Of a stretch of DNA of 64,000 nt, positions 37,168 to 44,187 are shown piece after piece. Under the pieces are notes generated by a model. That model was not told the origin of the DNA, made no database searches, and worked only from the letters and a program-made list of their open reading frames with translations. This DNA is from Candidatus Zixiibacteriota bacterium. Lineage in GTDB: Bacteria > Zixibacteria > MSB-5A5 > WJJR01. Location of the stretch: NCBI GenBank assembly GCA_036397555.1, contig DASWIS010000008.1, positions 1 through 64,000 on the forward strand, in the 5' to 3' direction. The position numbers and the translations under genes are program-made. Numbering within the stretch: the first letter of the stretch is position 1; every line of letters begins with the position of its first letter.

Positions 37168-38523
37168 ATGGCGAAACGGAGTTTGGCAGTGGTCCTTGCC
37201 GGCGGCCTGATTGTCATGGCCGGCGTCCTTGGTTGCAGCAACTCAACTGAACCCGGCGGGTCCGACGAGACCGACGCATACTCGGCCGAAGTCGCCACCG
37301 AATGGTTTGTACTCGTGAATACTCTGATCGACAACGAGTCCTTCACACCGCCGCGCGCATCAAGGCTGCTCGGCTACGGTGGTGTTGCACTCTATGAGGG
37401 CGTCGTGTCGGGCATGCCCGAGTACCAGTCGCTGGTCGGGCAACTCAATGACCTCGACTTGCTGCCGAAGGCGACCGATCCGCCATATCATTGGCCCGCG
37501 GTTGCCAACGCTGCTTTGGCAACGGTGTTTCGCGGCATGTTCGAGGGAACCACCGGTGCGACCCAGGATGCCCTCGACGATCTTGAGGCGGACAATACAG
37601 GGCAGTTCGAGGAGGATGGCGTGGATGACGATGTGCTGGCGCGCTCGATCGCCTATGGGCAGTCAATCGGGCTGGCGGTTCTCGAGTGGTCGCGCAGGGA
37701 TGGTTACGCGACTTTGCACGACTGCGCCGGCTATGCACCCAGTGGCGAACTCGGCAAGTGGGAGCCGACACCGCCCGCGAACGCTCCGGCACTGGAACCC
37801 TGTTGGGGAGATTTGCGCGCGTTTGTGCTCGATAATGGCGGCGTGTGCGATCCCGGCCCACCGCCCGTGTTCAGCACCGATCCGCTCTCAGCTTTCTGGA
37901 TCGAAGCGCAGGAAGTCTTTGATGTGGCGAGCAATCTGACCGCAGAGCAACTGGAAATCGCTCAATTCTGGGCCGATGGCGCCAGTACACTCACCCCTCC
38001 GGGGCATTCTATATCGATCGCCACCCAGGTGCTGGAGATGGAAGATGCCTCGCTGGCGCTGGCGGCCGAGACCTATGCCAAAGTCGGCATGGCGGTCGCC
38101 GATGCCTTCATCGGCTGCTGGTGGTCGAAGTTTGAGTACGATCTGATTCGTCCAATCTCCTGCATCAGAGATGAGATCGATCCGGCGTGGCTCTCGCCGA
38201 TCGGCACACCACCGTTCCCGGAATACACATCGGGACATTCCACTCAGGGAGGTGCCGCCTCAGAGGTGTTGACCGACTTGTTTGGCGACGACTACGCGTT
38301 CACCGATCACACGCACGACGCCACAAGCCCGTCGCGGTCGTTCGACTCGTTCTACGAAGCCGCCGACGAAGCTGCGATATCGCGTCTCTATGGCGGCATT
38401 CATTTCCGTACAGCCATCGAGCTGGGTGTCGAGCAAGGACGCTGCATCGGCGGACATGTCAACGCGCTGCATTTCGCCGTCGAAGTGCCAGTCGCAAAGC
38501 GGGTCATCGCATCCAATCAATAG
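37168..38523 (+). CDS. Vanadium-dependent haloperoxidase/PAP2-like lipoprotein
   Basis: ATG 37168 has GGAGGG at 37158-37163; a GTG at 37135 and an ATG at 37156 are upstream in frame. The 451-residue product begins with a lipoprotein signal (VMAGVLGCSNS, lipobox L-G-C). The PAP2/haloperoxidase signature follows: KFEYDLIRPISCIRD (Lys and Arg-Pro of motif 1), PPFPEYTSGHSTQGGAASE (motif 2, SGH) and SRLYGGIHFRTAIELGVEQG (motif 3, Arg and His), which together bind vanadate or phosphate. Members either oxidise halides with hydrogen peroxide or act as phosphatases; sequence alone does not decide. It should be tethered to a membrane facing the periplasm or outside. A terminator follows. Confidence 0.9.
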   Translation: MAKRSLAVVLAGGLIVMAGVLGCSNSTEPGGSDETDAYSAEVATEWFVLVNTLIDNESFTPPRASRLLGYGGVALYEGVVSGMPEYQSLVGQLNDLDLLPKATDPPYHWPAVANAALATVFRGMFEGTTGATQDALDDLEADNTGQFEEDGVDDDVLARSIAYGQSIGLAVLEWSRRDGYATLHDCAGYAPSGELGKWEPTPPANAPALEPCWGDLRAFVLDNGGVCDPGPPPVFSTDPLSAFWIEAQEVFDVASNLTAEQLEIAQFWADGASTLTPPGHSISIATQVLEMEDASLALAAETYAKVGMAVADAFIGCWWSKFEYDLIRPISCIRDEIDPAWLSPIGTPPFPEYTSGHSTQGGAASEVLTDLFGDDYAFTDHTHDATSPSRSFDSFYEAADEAAISRLYGGIHFRTAIELGVEQGRCIGGHVNALHFAVEVPVAKRVIASNQ

Positions 38524-38550
38524 TGCAGCGTTAACTTGGCTTGAGTACAA

Positions 38551-38585
38551 CGCCCGCTGGATCGGTAATCCGGCGGGCGTTTTTG
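38551..38585. terminator. Terminator between convergent genes
   Basis: CGCCCGC-t-GGAT, loop CGGTA, ATCC-g-GCGGGCG, followed by TTTTT. It ends the haloperoxidase transcript and could also serve the convergent gene at 38605. Confidence 0.85.
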
Positions 38586-38604
38586 ATTCTCGCAATCCCT
38601 TACG

Positions 38605-39705
38605 CTATGTGAAACTGACGACACGGACTTCCGTCCGATCTTCGAGGCGGAACTTCTCTGAGGCATCAAGCACGATCAACCGGAGGGCATCCGTGGGCAC
38701 CGCCTTGAAGCTCAAATCGCCCCGATGCCGCCACTCACGCTCGGCAGGCCACAGGTCGGGGAGTTCGCCGCGACGGTGGCACAGTGGTTTCTCTTTGGCA
38801 GGCAATTCGCGCCATTCGTTTTCCGTCACATACCGAACCGGGCGCACGCCATTGGTGATCGCCCAAGCTTTCGAGATTGCGATTCCGTACGGCTCGAAGG
38901 ACCAGCGTGCCCATCGCGCCCGCCAGCGCATCAGCGGCAGAGAATCGTACGGCGATCGCTCGGTGAACGCGATTACCGGCTGACCCTTCGCGATTCTCCA
39001 TGATGACGCGCGGATTGATTTCTCTGCGAGCATACGCCTGAGCGTGTTCAACGCACTGCGACAATAGCCGTCTCTCGAATCGACCAGGTCGGCATAGAAC
39101 CGCGCACGCGTTTCGCCCGGCCACGGACCATGACATGCGCGGGTCCAATGGATCAGCCAGTCGCCATCCCATGCCTTGACTGAGTCACTGAGCTGTGATG
39201 CATCGACTAATGTGCGCGAATGGTTTGCCGTTGGTGCATAGCGGACCTGGAATCGTGTGTCGACTGCCCTTGTCCCCGAATGAGCCGCGATCAGTTTGCT
39301 GAGTTCACCATTTGGTCTGACACTGACCGGCAATAGCATGTCTGCTCGGTCAACCGCTTCGCGATCACGATCCGCCCACCACGACTTGGCACTTCGCCTT
39401 GACTGCGTCGATTCGATCCAGTGCCATGAAGTCTTGGCCGGCTCCAGCTCGAAATCCTCAGTCAATGCGGCAACGACTATTTCTTTCCGCTCGTTTTTAG
39501 GTTTGGGCAGGACGAGTTCAATCTGTCCACCGGCGCGGGCGACCGCCCATGTCACCAGTTCCCACGTATTCAGTCCGATACTCGAGACTACAGTCCAGCC
39601 TTGCGCCGTCGCAAACTGAGCGGCCGCCACAGTCGACTTGACCCACGGATCGTTTCCGACTGGTGTCTTACTCTGGCGCGAGTTGAGGATGGCGACACGC
39701 GTCAC
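38605..39705 (-). CDS. DprA/SLOG-like Rossmann protein with AbiGi-like C-terminal domain
   Basis: GTG start at 39705; no strong ribosome site. The N-terminal 165 residues follow the DprA/Smf-type (SLOG) nucleotide-binding pattern: VAILNSRQS, then GWTVVSSIGLNTWELVTWAVARAGG, IELVLP, and RDREAVDRADMLLPVSVRPNGEL, equivalent to the R-N-R and S-G-S elements of DprA. The C-terminal half has IHWTRACHGPWPGETRARF, FEPYGIAISKAWAITNG, VRPVRYV and PAEREWRHRGDLSF; the Y-G-I-x-x-S-K-x-W, P-V-x-Y-V and E-R-E-W-R series resembles the AbiGi abortive-infection family. SLOG domains often sense nucleotide signals in phage-conflict systems, so a defence role is possible but unproven. It is a lone gene between a terminator and the feo operon, with no recognised partner. 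Confidence 0.72.
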   Translation of the reverse strand: MTRVAILNSRQSKTPVGNDPWVKSTVAAAQFATAQGWTVVSSIGLNTWELVTWAVARAGGQIELVLPKPKNERKEIVVAALTEDFELEPAKTSWHWIESTQSRRSAKSWWADRDREAVDRADMLLPVSVRPNGELSKLIAAHSGTRAVDTRFQVRYAPTANHSRTLVDASQLSDSVKAWDGDWLIHWTRACHGPWPGETRARFYADLVDSRDGYCRSALNTLRRMLAEKSIRASSWRIAKGQPVIAFTERSPYDSLPLMRWRARWARWSFEPYGIAISKAWAITNGVRPVRYVTENEWRELPAKEKPLCHRRGELPDLWPAEREWRHRGDLSFKAVPTDALRLIVLDASEKFRLEDRTEVRVVSFT

Positions 39706-39802
39706 GTGTTAAAGGACATACAGCACCACACTCTCGAACAAGCGGCTAAATCTTTTTGTGGGGGGAATGATCAGTTGTAATGAAAGTCCGAGACAGATCG
39801 AA

Positions 39803-41200
39803 CTAAACCAGCCCCAGCGCCCGTACCAACTGCGCTACTGCGAAGCAAACTGCAATGGCGATCGCCAGCGGGATGATCGCGGAGAGTGTCGACCACTTCA
39901 CGGAAAGCGTCTCTTTGTAGATCGTGTAGATCGTCGTGCCGCAGGGATAGTGCAATAGCGAAAAGAGCATGACGCACACTGCGGTCAGCCATGTCCAGCC
40001 GTTTTGATCCACCAACAGCGTTTTGAGCTGCGACAGCGAATCGAGTTCCAGCATCGCGCCGCTGCCGAGGTAGCCCATGATCATGATGGGCATGACTATC
40101 TCGTTGGCGGGCAGTCCGAGGATGAACGCCATCAGGATGATGCCGTCTAATCCGAGTGCGTGGCCAAAGCCATCGAGTGCGCCGGAGGCGTGATACAGCA
40201 GCGCCTTATCGCCCACGAACACGTTGCCGAGAATCCATGTGATTCCGCCCGCCGGTGCCGCAACGATGATCGCGCGCCACAAGACTTTCAAGGTGCGATC
40301 GATGAATGCGCGCACGAAGATGCGTCCGAGTTGCGGACGACGATACGGCGGCAGCTCCAGCGTAAACGCCGATGGCAGCCCGCGCAGCATGGTTTTGGTC
40401 AGCGCCCATGACACACCCAGTGTCATGAACACGCCGATCAACACCAGCGCGACGAGTGCCGCTGCCGCGACCGTGGTCTGTCCCACGATGACCGCGCCGC
40501 CGATGAACAACGTCGCCATCGTGATGAGTGTCGGCCAACGTCCATTGCACGGCATAAAGTTGTTGGTCAGGATGGCCAGCATCCGTTCACGTGGCGATTC
40601 GATGATGCGCGTGGCGACAATCCCGGCGGCGTTGCAGCCAAAGCCCATCGCCATGGTCAATGCCTGCTTGCCGTGTCCGCCGGCGCGCTGAAAGAGGCGA
40701 TCCAGATTGAACGCGACGCGCGGCAGATACCCCAAGTCTTCCAGAAACGTGAACAGCGGGAAGAAGATCGCCATGGGCGGGAGCATCACCGCAATCACCC
40801 ACGCCAGGCCGCGATATACACCCAACACGAGAAACCCATGCAGCCATGCCGGTGAACCCAGCGACTCAAACAGCACCATCAGTTGCGCTTCGATCCAGAA
40901 GAGCCCGTCGGCCAACAGCGCCGAGGGAACATTGGCGCCGGCAATGGTCACCCACAAGATCGCGCCGAGGATGGCGATCATCGATGCCACGCCCCACACA
41001 CGGCTGGTCACGATGCGGTCGGCCCAGTCGTCCCAACGCCAGGCGATGCCGCCGGGCTGGACACTTACCGTATGCGCGCTGATTTCTTCGGCGCGTCCGT
41101 AGAGGCGCTGCACGATCCGATCGACCATTCCGCGACTTTTCTGCCGCTTGGCGACCTCGCGCAATACGGTGAATCGGTCCTGGTACGGTGCGTGCGTCAT
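39803..41200 (-). CDS. feoB: Ferrous iron transporter FeoB, membrane (Gate) part of a split protein
   Basis: Encodes the membrane half of FeoB: 465 residues with about nine hydrophobic segments and the two nucleoside-recognition (Gate) domains, e.g. PPMAIFFPLFTFLEDLGYLP, FNLDRLFQRAGGHGKQALTM, GFGCNAAGI and LTNNFMPCNGRWPTL, the last two carrying the conserved Cys residues lining the Fe2+ path. Its ATG overlaps the stop of the GTPase gene by four bases (ATGA at 41197-41200), so the two are translationally coupled. Normal FeoB is one chain of about 700-770 residues; here 465 plus 272 together make that length with no missing part. Moves Fe2+ into the cytoplasm with FeoA and the separate GTPase subunit. 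Confidence 0.92.
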   Translation of the reverse strand: MTHAPYQDRFTVLREVAKRQKSRGMVDRIVQRLYGRAEEISAHTVSVQPGGIAWRWDDWADRIVTSRVWGVASMIAILGAILWVTIAGANVPSALLADGLFWIEAQLMVLFESLGSPAWLHGFLVLGVYRGLAWVIAVMLPPMAIFFPLFTFLEDLGYLPRVAFNLDRLFQRAGGHGKQALTMAMGFGCNAAGIVATRIIESPRERMLAILTNNFMPCNGRWPTLITMATLFIGGAVIVGQTTVAAAALVALVLIGVFMTLGVSWALTKTMLRGLPSAFTLELPPYRRPQLGRIFVRAFIDRTLKVLWRAIIVAAPAGGITWILGNVFVGDKALLYHASGALDGFGHALGLDGIILMAFILGLPANEIVMPIMIMGYLGSGAMLELDSLSQLKTLLVDQNGWTWLTAVCVMLFSLLHYPCGTTIYTIYKETLSVKWSTLSAIIPLAIAIAVCFAVAQLVRALGLV

Positions 41201-42015
41201 GATGCCATGGCCCGTTCGGTCATCGTCGCGTCATCGCGACGATAGAACTGTTCGAGTTTGCCCAGAATGGAGTCGTCGCCTTCGAGTATGCGCAGCGCGA
41301 TCCAACGGTCGGGCAGGGATGTGTGATTGATCTCCTGAATGCTGGGGACAATTCCGACGATCGCCGCCTCAACATCCTCGGAGTACACCGGCTTTTTCGG
41401 CGACGGCGACATCTGTCCGGTGACGATTTGATCGATCGCGTCCTTGAGCTCGAGGATGCCCCGTCTCGCGAGCGCTACCGTTCCGACAACCGGCAGGCCC
41501 AACTCCAAAGCCAATTCCTTCAAATCGACCCAGACATGCTTGCGACGCGCCTCATCGAGCAGATTCACACACACCACGATCCGGTCGCTCACCTCGGCGA
41601 TCTGCAACACGAGATTCAGATTTCGTTCCAATGCCGTGGCATCGACGACGACGACCGTGACATCGGGATTGCCGAAACAGATGGCATCGCGCGCGACTTC
41701 CTCTTCGGGCGAGCGTGCCGACAGTGAGTATGTCCCCGGCAAGTCGACGACTTCAATGCGCTTGTCCCGGTGCGGATAGAATCCGCGCGCTTGCAGGACT
41801 GTCTTACCCGGCCAGTTGCCGGTGTGCTGCCTCAGCCCGGTCAGCGCGTTAAATACCGAAGTTTTTCCAACGTTGGGATTGCCCGCCAGGACGACGGTCG
41901 CGTCGGCGCTGCCCTCGCGTGCCAACTGGCCGCTGTCGGTCAACGGATTGAGCGCGCACGAGGAACACTGTGCGTCCATCATCGCCAGACTTTGAATCCC
42001 GATTGACTTTTTCAC
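41197..42015 (-). CDS. feoB: FeoB GTPase domain encoded as a separate protein
   Basis: The N-terminal G-protein half of FeoB. It has G1 GNPNVGKTS, the switch-I region TGNWPGKT, G3 DLPGTYSL, a G4-like CVNLLDE and the following GDI-like helical segment, ending at the ATGA overlap. A Cys-rich leader (MMDAQCSSCALNP) precedes G1, as in many FeoB proteins. The start is uncertain: GTG 42015 lies eight bases after the feoA stop and was chosen; TTG 42069 would overlap feoA by 47 bases. It drives iron transport by the downstream membrane subunit. Confidence 0.92.
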   Translation of the reverse strand: MKKSIGIQSLAMMDAQCSSCALNPLTDSGQLAREGSADATVVLAGNPNVGKTSVFNALTGLRQHTGNWPGKTVLQARGFYPHRDKRIEVVDLPGTYSLSARSPEEEVARDAICFGNPDVTVVVVDATALERNLNLVLQIAEVSDRIVVCVNLLDEARRKHVWVDLKELALELGLPVVGTVALARRGILELKDAIDQIVTGQMSPSPKKPVYSEDVEAAIVGIVPSIQEINHTSLPDRWIALRILEGDDSILGKLEQFYRRDDATMTERAMAS

Positions 42016-42022
42016 TGTAACA

Positions 42023-42244
42023 TCAACCGTCGATGTGAATGCGCCCTGCATCGGCGCGTCGCAACGCAATCACCGCGCCGCGAATGCGATAGGCGACGGG
42101 ATCACCCAAAGGACTGCGACGCAGCGCTTCCACGCGCGAACCGGGAATGAACCCCAAATCCATCAGGCGCCGCCGATCAGCGCCCTCCGCATCAAGTTTC
42201 AGAACCGATGAAGACTCCCCCAGACTTAAATCCAGCAATGTCAT
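42023..42244 (-). CDS. feoA: FeoA, SH3-like ferrous iron transport accessory protein
   Basis: A 73-residue SH3-like protein: LSLGESSSVLKLD, RRRLMDLGFIPGSRVEALRRSP (the conserved L-x-D-L-G-F-x-P-G motif), DPVAYRIRGAVIALRRADA. ATG at 42244; the longer open frame up to 42436 is not needed, since FeoA is normally about 75 residues. It sits 22 bases after the DtxR-like gene and directly before feoB, the classic order. Confidence 0.93.
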   Translation of the reverse strand: MTLLDLSLGESSSVLKLDAEGADRRRLMDLGFIPGSRVEALRRSPLGDPVAYRIRGAVIALRRADAGRIHIDG

Positions 42245-42266
42245 CTCCGTATCCTTCCCATTTTCA

Positions 42267-42752
42267 TTAACTGCGCCAGCCGACTGTCTTTCCGTCGGGC
42301 AAATATGAAAACTCTCTGACTCTTGCGGATGCCTGTTGTCCGAACAATGTGAAGACCCGCCGCTGGTCCGCGCTGAGTTGATCGATGTACTCAAGGAATT
42401 CGTGCAGACGTTCCGCAGCCAGCGGCGAAAGTCCATGCTCCATCTGACAGGCGTCGCTATCGGCCTGCTCTTTGTCCAACCCCAAAATCTGCGTCAGAAA
42501 CGAGACAATGTCGGAGTGCCGATGGGCAATGCTGGCGGCCGTGCGTGCGCCGCTCCGGGTCAGATGGATCAGCCCCCGGGCCTCATGGCTCACCAAACCC
42601 ATCATCGCCATGCGTCGAACCGTGCGGGTGACCGTCGGCAGACGACATTGCAGGCGTTCCGCCAAATCCGTTGTGCGCACTCCGCCGTTGTCGGGTTTCT
42701 CCAGATGATAGATTGCCTCGAGGTAGTCTTCCTGTATCGCCGTCAAGTCCAC
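42267..42752 (-). CDS. DtxR/MntR-family metal-dependent repressor
   Basis: GTG start at 42752, with GGAGG seven bases upstream. The 161-residue product has the DtxR winged helix (AIQEDYLEAIYHLE, VRTTDLAERLQCRLPTVTRTVRRM, GLVSHEARGLIHLTRSGARTA) and the metal-binding/dimer helices (RHSDIVSFLTQILGLD, DACQMEHGLSPLAAERLHEFL, where Cys, Glu and His are the usual ligands). It lacks the C-terminal SH3-like domain; FeoA, itself SH3-like, is the next gene. First gene of the iron operon and its likely autoregulator: a palindrome overlaps the predicted transcription start. Fe2+ rather than Mn2+ is inferred from the feo genes. Confidence 0.92.
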   Translation of the reverse strand: MDLTAIQEDYLEAIYHLEKPDNGGVRTTDLAERLQCRLPTVTRTVRRMAMMGLVSHEARGLIHLTRSGARTAASIAHRHSDIVSFLTQILGLDKEQADSDACQMEHGLSPLAAERLHEFLEYIDQLSADQRRVFTLFGQQASARVREFSYLPDGKTVGWRS

Positions 42753-42763
42753 GAGTTACCTCC

Positions 42764-42788
42764 GGGTAATTACCCTGCGCTAAGTATA
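42764..42788 (-). promoter_or_regulatory. feo operon promoter with palindromic operator candidate
   Basis: On the minus strand a -10 box TATACT (42783-42788) is followed by GGGTAATTACCC (42764-42775), a perfect 12-base palindrome that would cover about +1 to +12, then the ribosome site of the repressor gene. The -10 itself lies in a second palindrome, AGTATACT, flanked by GCGC on both sides. Either could be the site of the DtxR-type repressor. A clear -35 is not seen. Confidence 0.5.
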
Positions 42789-42980
42789 CTGCGCTGTGGG
42801 GGCGGAAGTTTGTGAATTTTTCGTCCCAGAGGCGCTGACATACAAAGTGATGTATGCCAATATCTTACGAATTGCTGAATGAGGATGCATTTCCAGGGTT
42901 TTCGTTCAAAACTACACAAACTAAGGGGGAGATTGCTATAGTGAGAAGTGAGGTGCACCGCACCCCGGAGGAGGCCAGCC

Positions 42981-43373
42981 GTGATTGCCATCAGTCGCAT
43001 CGACCACATCAACATGCGTGTACACAACCTCAACGAATCGATGGAATTCTACCGGCGTAACTTCGGCTTCGAAATCAAAGAGGATCACGCGTCCGACTCT
43101 GAGCCATGGGTCATCATCGGAGTTCCCGACATCGCTTACCTGTGCCTGTATGAGCATCCGGGCAAATCAAAACCGACCGATGGGCTGACGATCAACCACT
43201 TCGGATTTGCCCTGAATGACTTTGATCGGGCACTGGAAATGCTGAAACGCAACGGCGTGGAGATTCTCTACGGCGGGGCGGTCGACTGGCCGCGGTCACG
43301 CTCGCTGTACATCAAAGATCCCAGCGGACACGAAATCGAACTGGCGGAAAAAGTCGGGGGCGGGCTGCAGTAA
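42981..43373 (+). CDS. VOC-superfamily (glyoxalase/dioxygenase-fold) protein
   Basis: GTG 42981 has GGAGGAGG at 42967-42974. The 130-residue product is one VOC unit: two beta-alpha-beta-beta-beta modules, with IDHINMRVHNLNESMEFYRRNFGFE, TINHFGFALNDFDRALEMLKRNGVE and LYIKDPSGHEIELAE. The metal ligands expected in the family are present as His in IDHI, His in NHFGF and Glu in IELAE. The substrate cannot be told; glyoxalase, fosfomycin-resistance and ring-cleavage enzymes share this fold. Divergent from the feo operon; the convergent gene ends six bases after its stop region. Confidence 0.88.
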   Translation: MIAISRIDHINMRVHNLNESMEFYRRNFGFEIKEDHASDSEPWVIIGVPDIAYLCLYEHPGKSKPTDGLTINHFGFALNDFDRALEMLKRNGVEILYGGAVDWPRSRSLYIKDPSGHEIELAEKVGGGLQ

Positions 43374-43379
43374 GCTGTC

Positions 43380-44111
43380 TCACTTCTTGATTCCCAGATA
43401 CAGATACACCCATGGGCGCAGCATCGACCACCAGCCGGTCATCGCGCTGATCTTCGAGTAGTTTTTCATCGACGCAGGATACGTCATCGCCACCGGCGCT
43501 TCCGTAATCCGATACCCCAGGTTGATTGCGTAGTAGTGGATGTAGTACTCCATCTCATAGTGATCCAGCCATGGCTGCGAAATGTCCAGACGTGGGTCGT
43601 TGACAATCGCCATGCGATAGGCACGGTATCCGCAGGTGACATCGGTCCCCTCAAAGCCGGTCAGACGATTGATCAGCCACGTCACCGTCGGGATCGCTGC
43701 GCGCCGAAACAGCGGCAGGTGTTCGAAACGCCCGCCCCTGATGTACCGCGACCCCTGGACGTAATCGCACTCCCCGCTGCGGATCGGACGCAAGACGGCC
43801 GGCAAATCGGAGGGATGCATCTTGCCGTTGCCCGCCATCGAGACGAAGACCTCGTAGCCGTGGGCGTTGGCGTATTCGAATCCCGTCCGGAATGCGGCGC
43901 CGACCCCGCGATTGGTGTCGTGCCGAAGGTACGAGATTCCGAAATCACGAATGACCGACGCCGCGTCGTCGGTGGAGCCGTCATCGACGACCAGCACATC
44001 GTAGTCGCGGTCCTGTGGAAACCGTGCCAGCGTCTGCCGCAATTTCTCGCCCTCGTTGTAGACGAAAACACACACCAGGACGCGCCAGGAATGGGAGTCG
44101 GCATGCGACAT
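43380..44111 (-). CDS. Family 2 glycosyltransferase (DPM1/DolP-sugar type)
   Basis: A 243-residue GT-A protein: VCVFVYNEGEKLRQTLARF, VLVVDDGSTDDAASVI (the Asp-rich nucleotide-sugar site), VGAAFRTGFEYANAHGYEVFVSMAGNGKMHP (in place of the usual D-x-D stretch) and RGGRFEHLPLFRRAAIPTVTWLINRLTG. The sequence resembles polyprenyl-phosphate mannose or glucose synthases, without C-terminal membrane segments. It likely makes a lipid-linked sugar; the large DUF2723 membrane protein directly upstream, 76 bases away in the same direction, is of the family that uses such donors. Confidence 0.88.
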   Translation of the reverse strand: MSHADSHSWRVLVCVFVYNEGEKLRQTLARFPQDRDYDVLVVDDGSTDDAASVIRDFGISYLRHDTNRGVGAAFRTGFEYANAHGYEVFVSMAGNGKMHPSDLPAVLRPIRSGECDYVQGSRYIRGGRFEHLPLFRRAAIPTVTWLINRLTGFEGTDVTCGYRAYRMAIVNDPRLDISQPWLDHYEMEYYIHYYAINLGYRITEAPVAMTYPASMKNYSKISAMTGWWSMLRPWVYLYLGIKK

Positions 44112-44187
44112 CGGGAGTAGTATTCGCCGACCTGGGTGGCGTCGTCAGCTCTGTTTCAGTGGGTACTGAGTCGGCCGAGAGACCCGC

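Noticed and set aside
42245-42436. Longer feoA start
   Set aside because: It would overlap the upstream dtxR-type gene and exceed the normal FeoA length; ATG 42244 fits.
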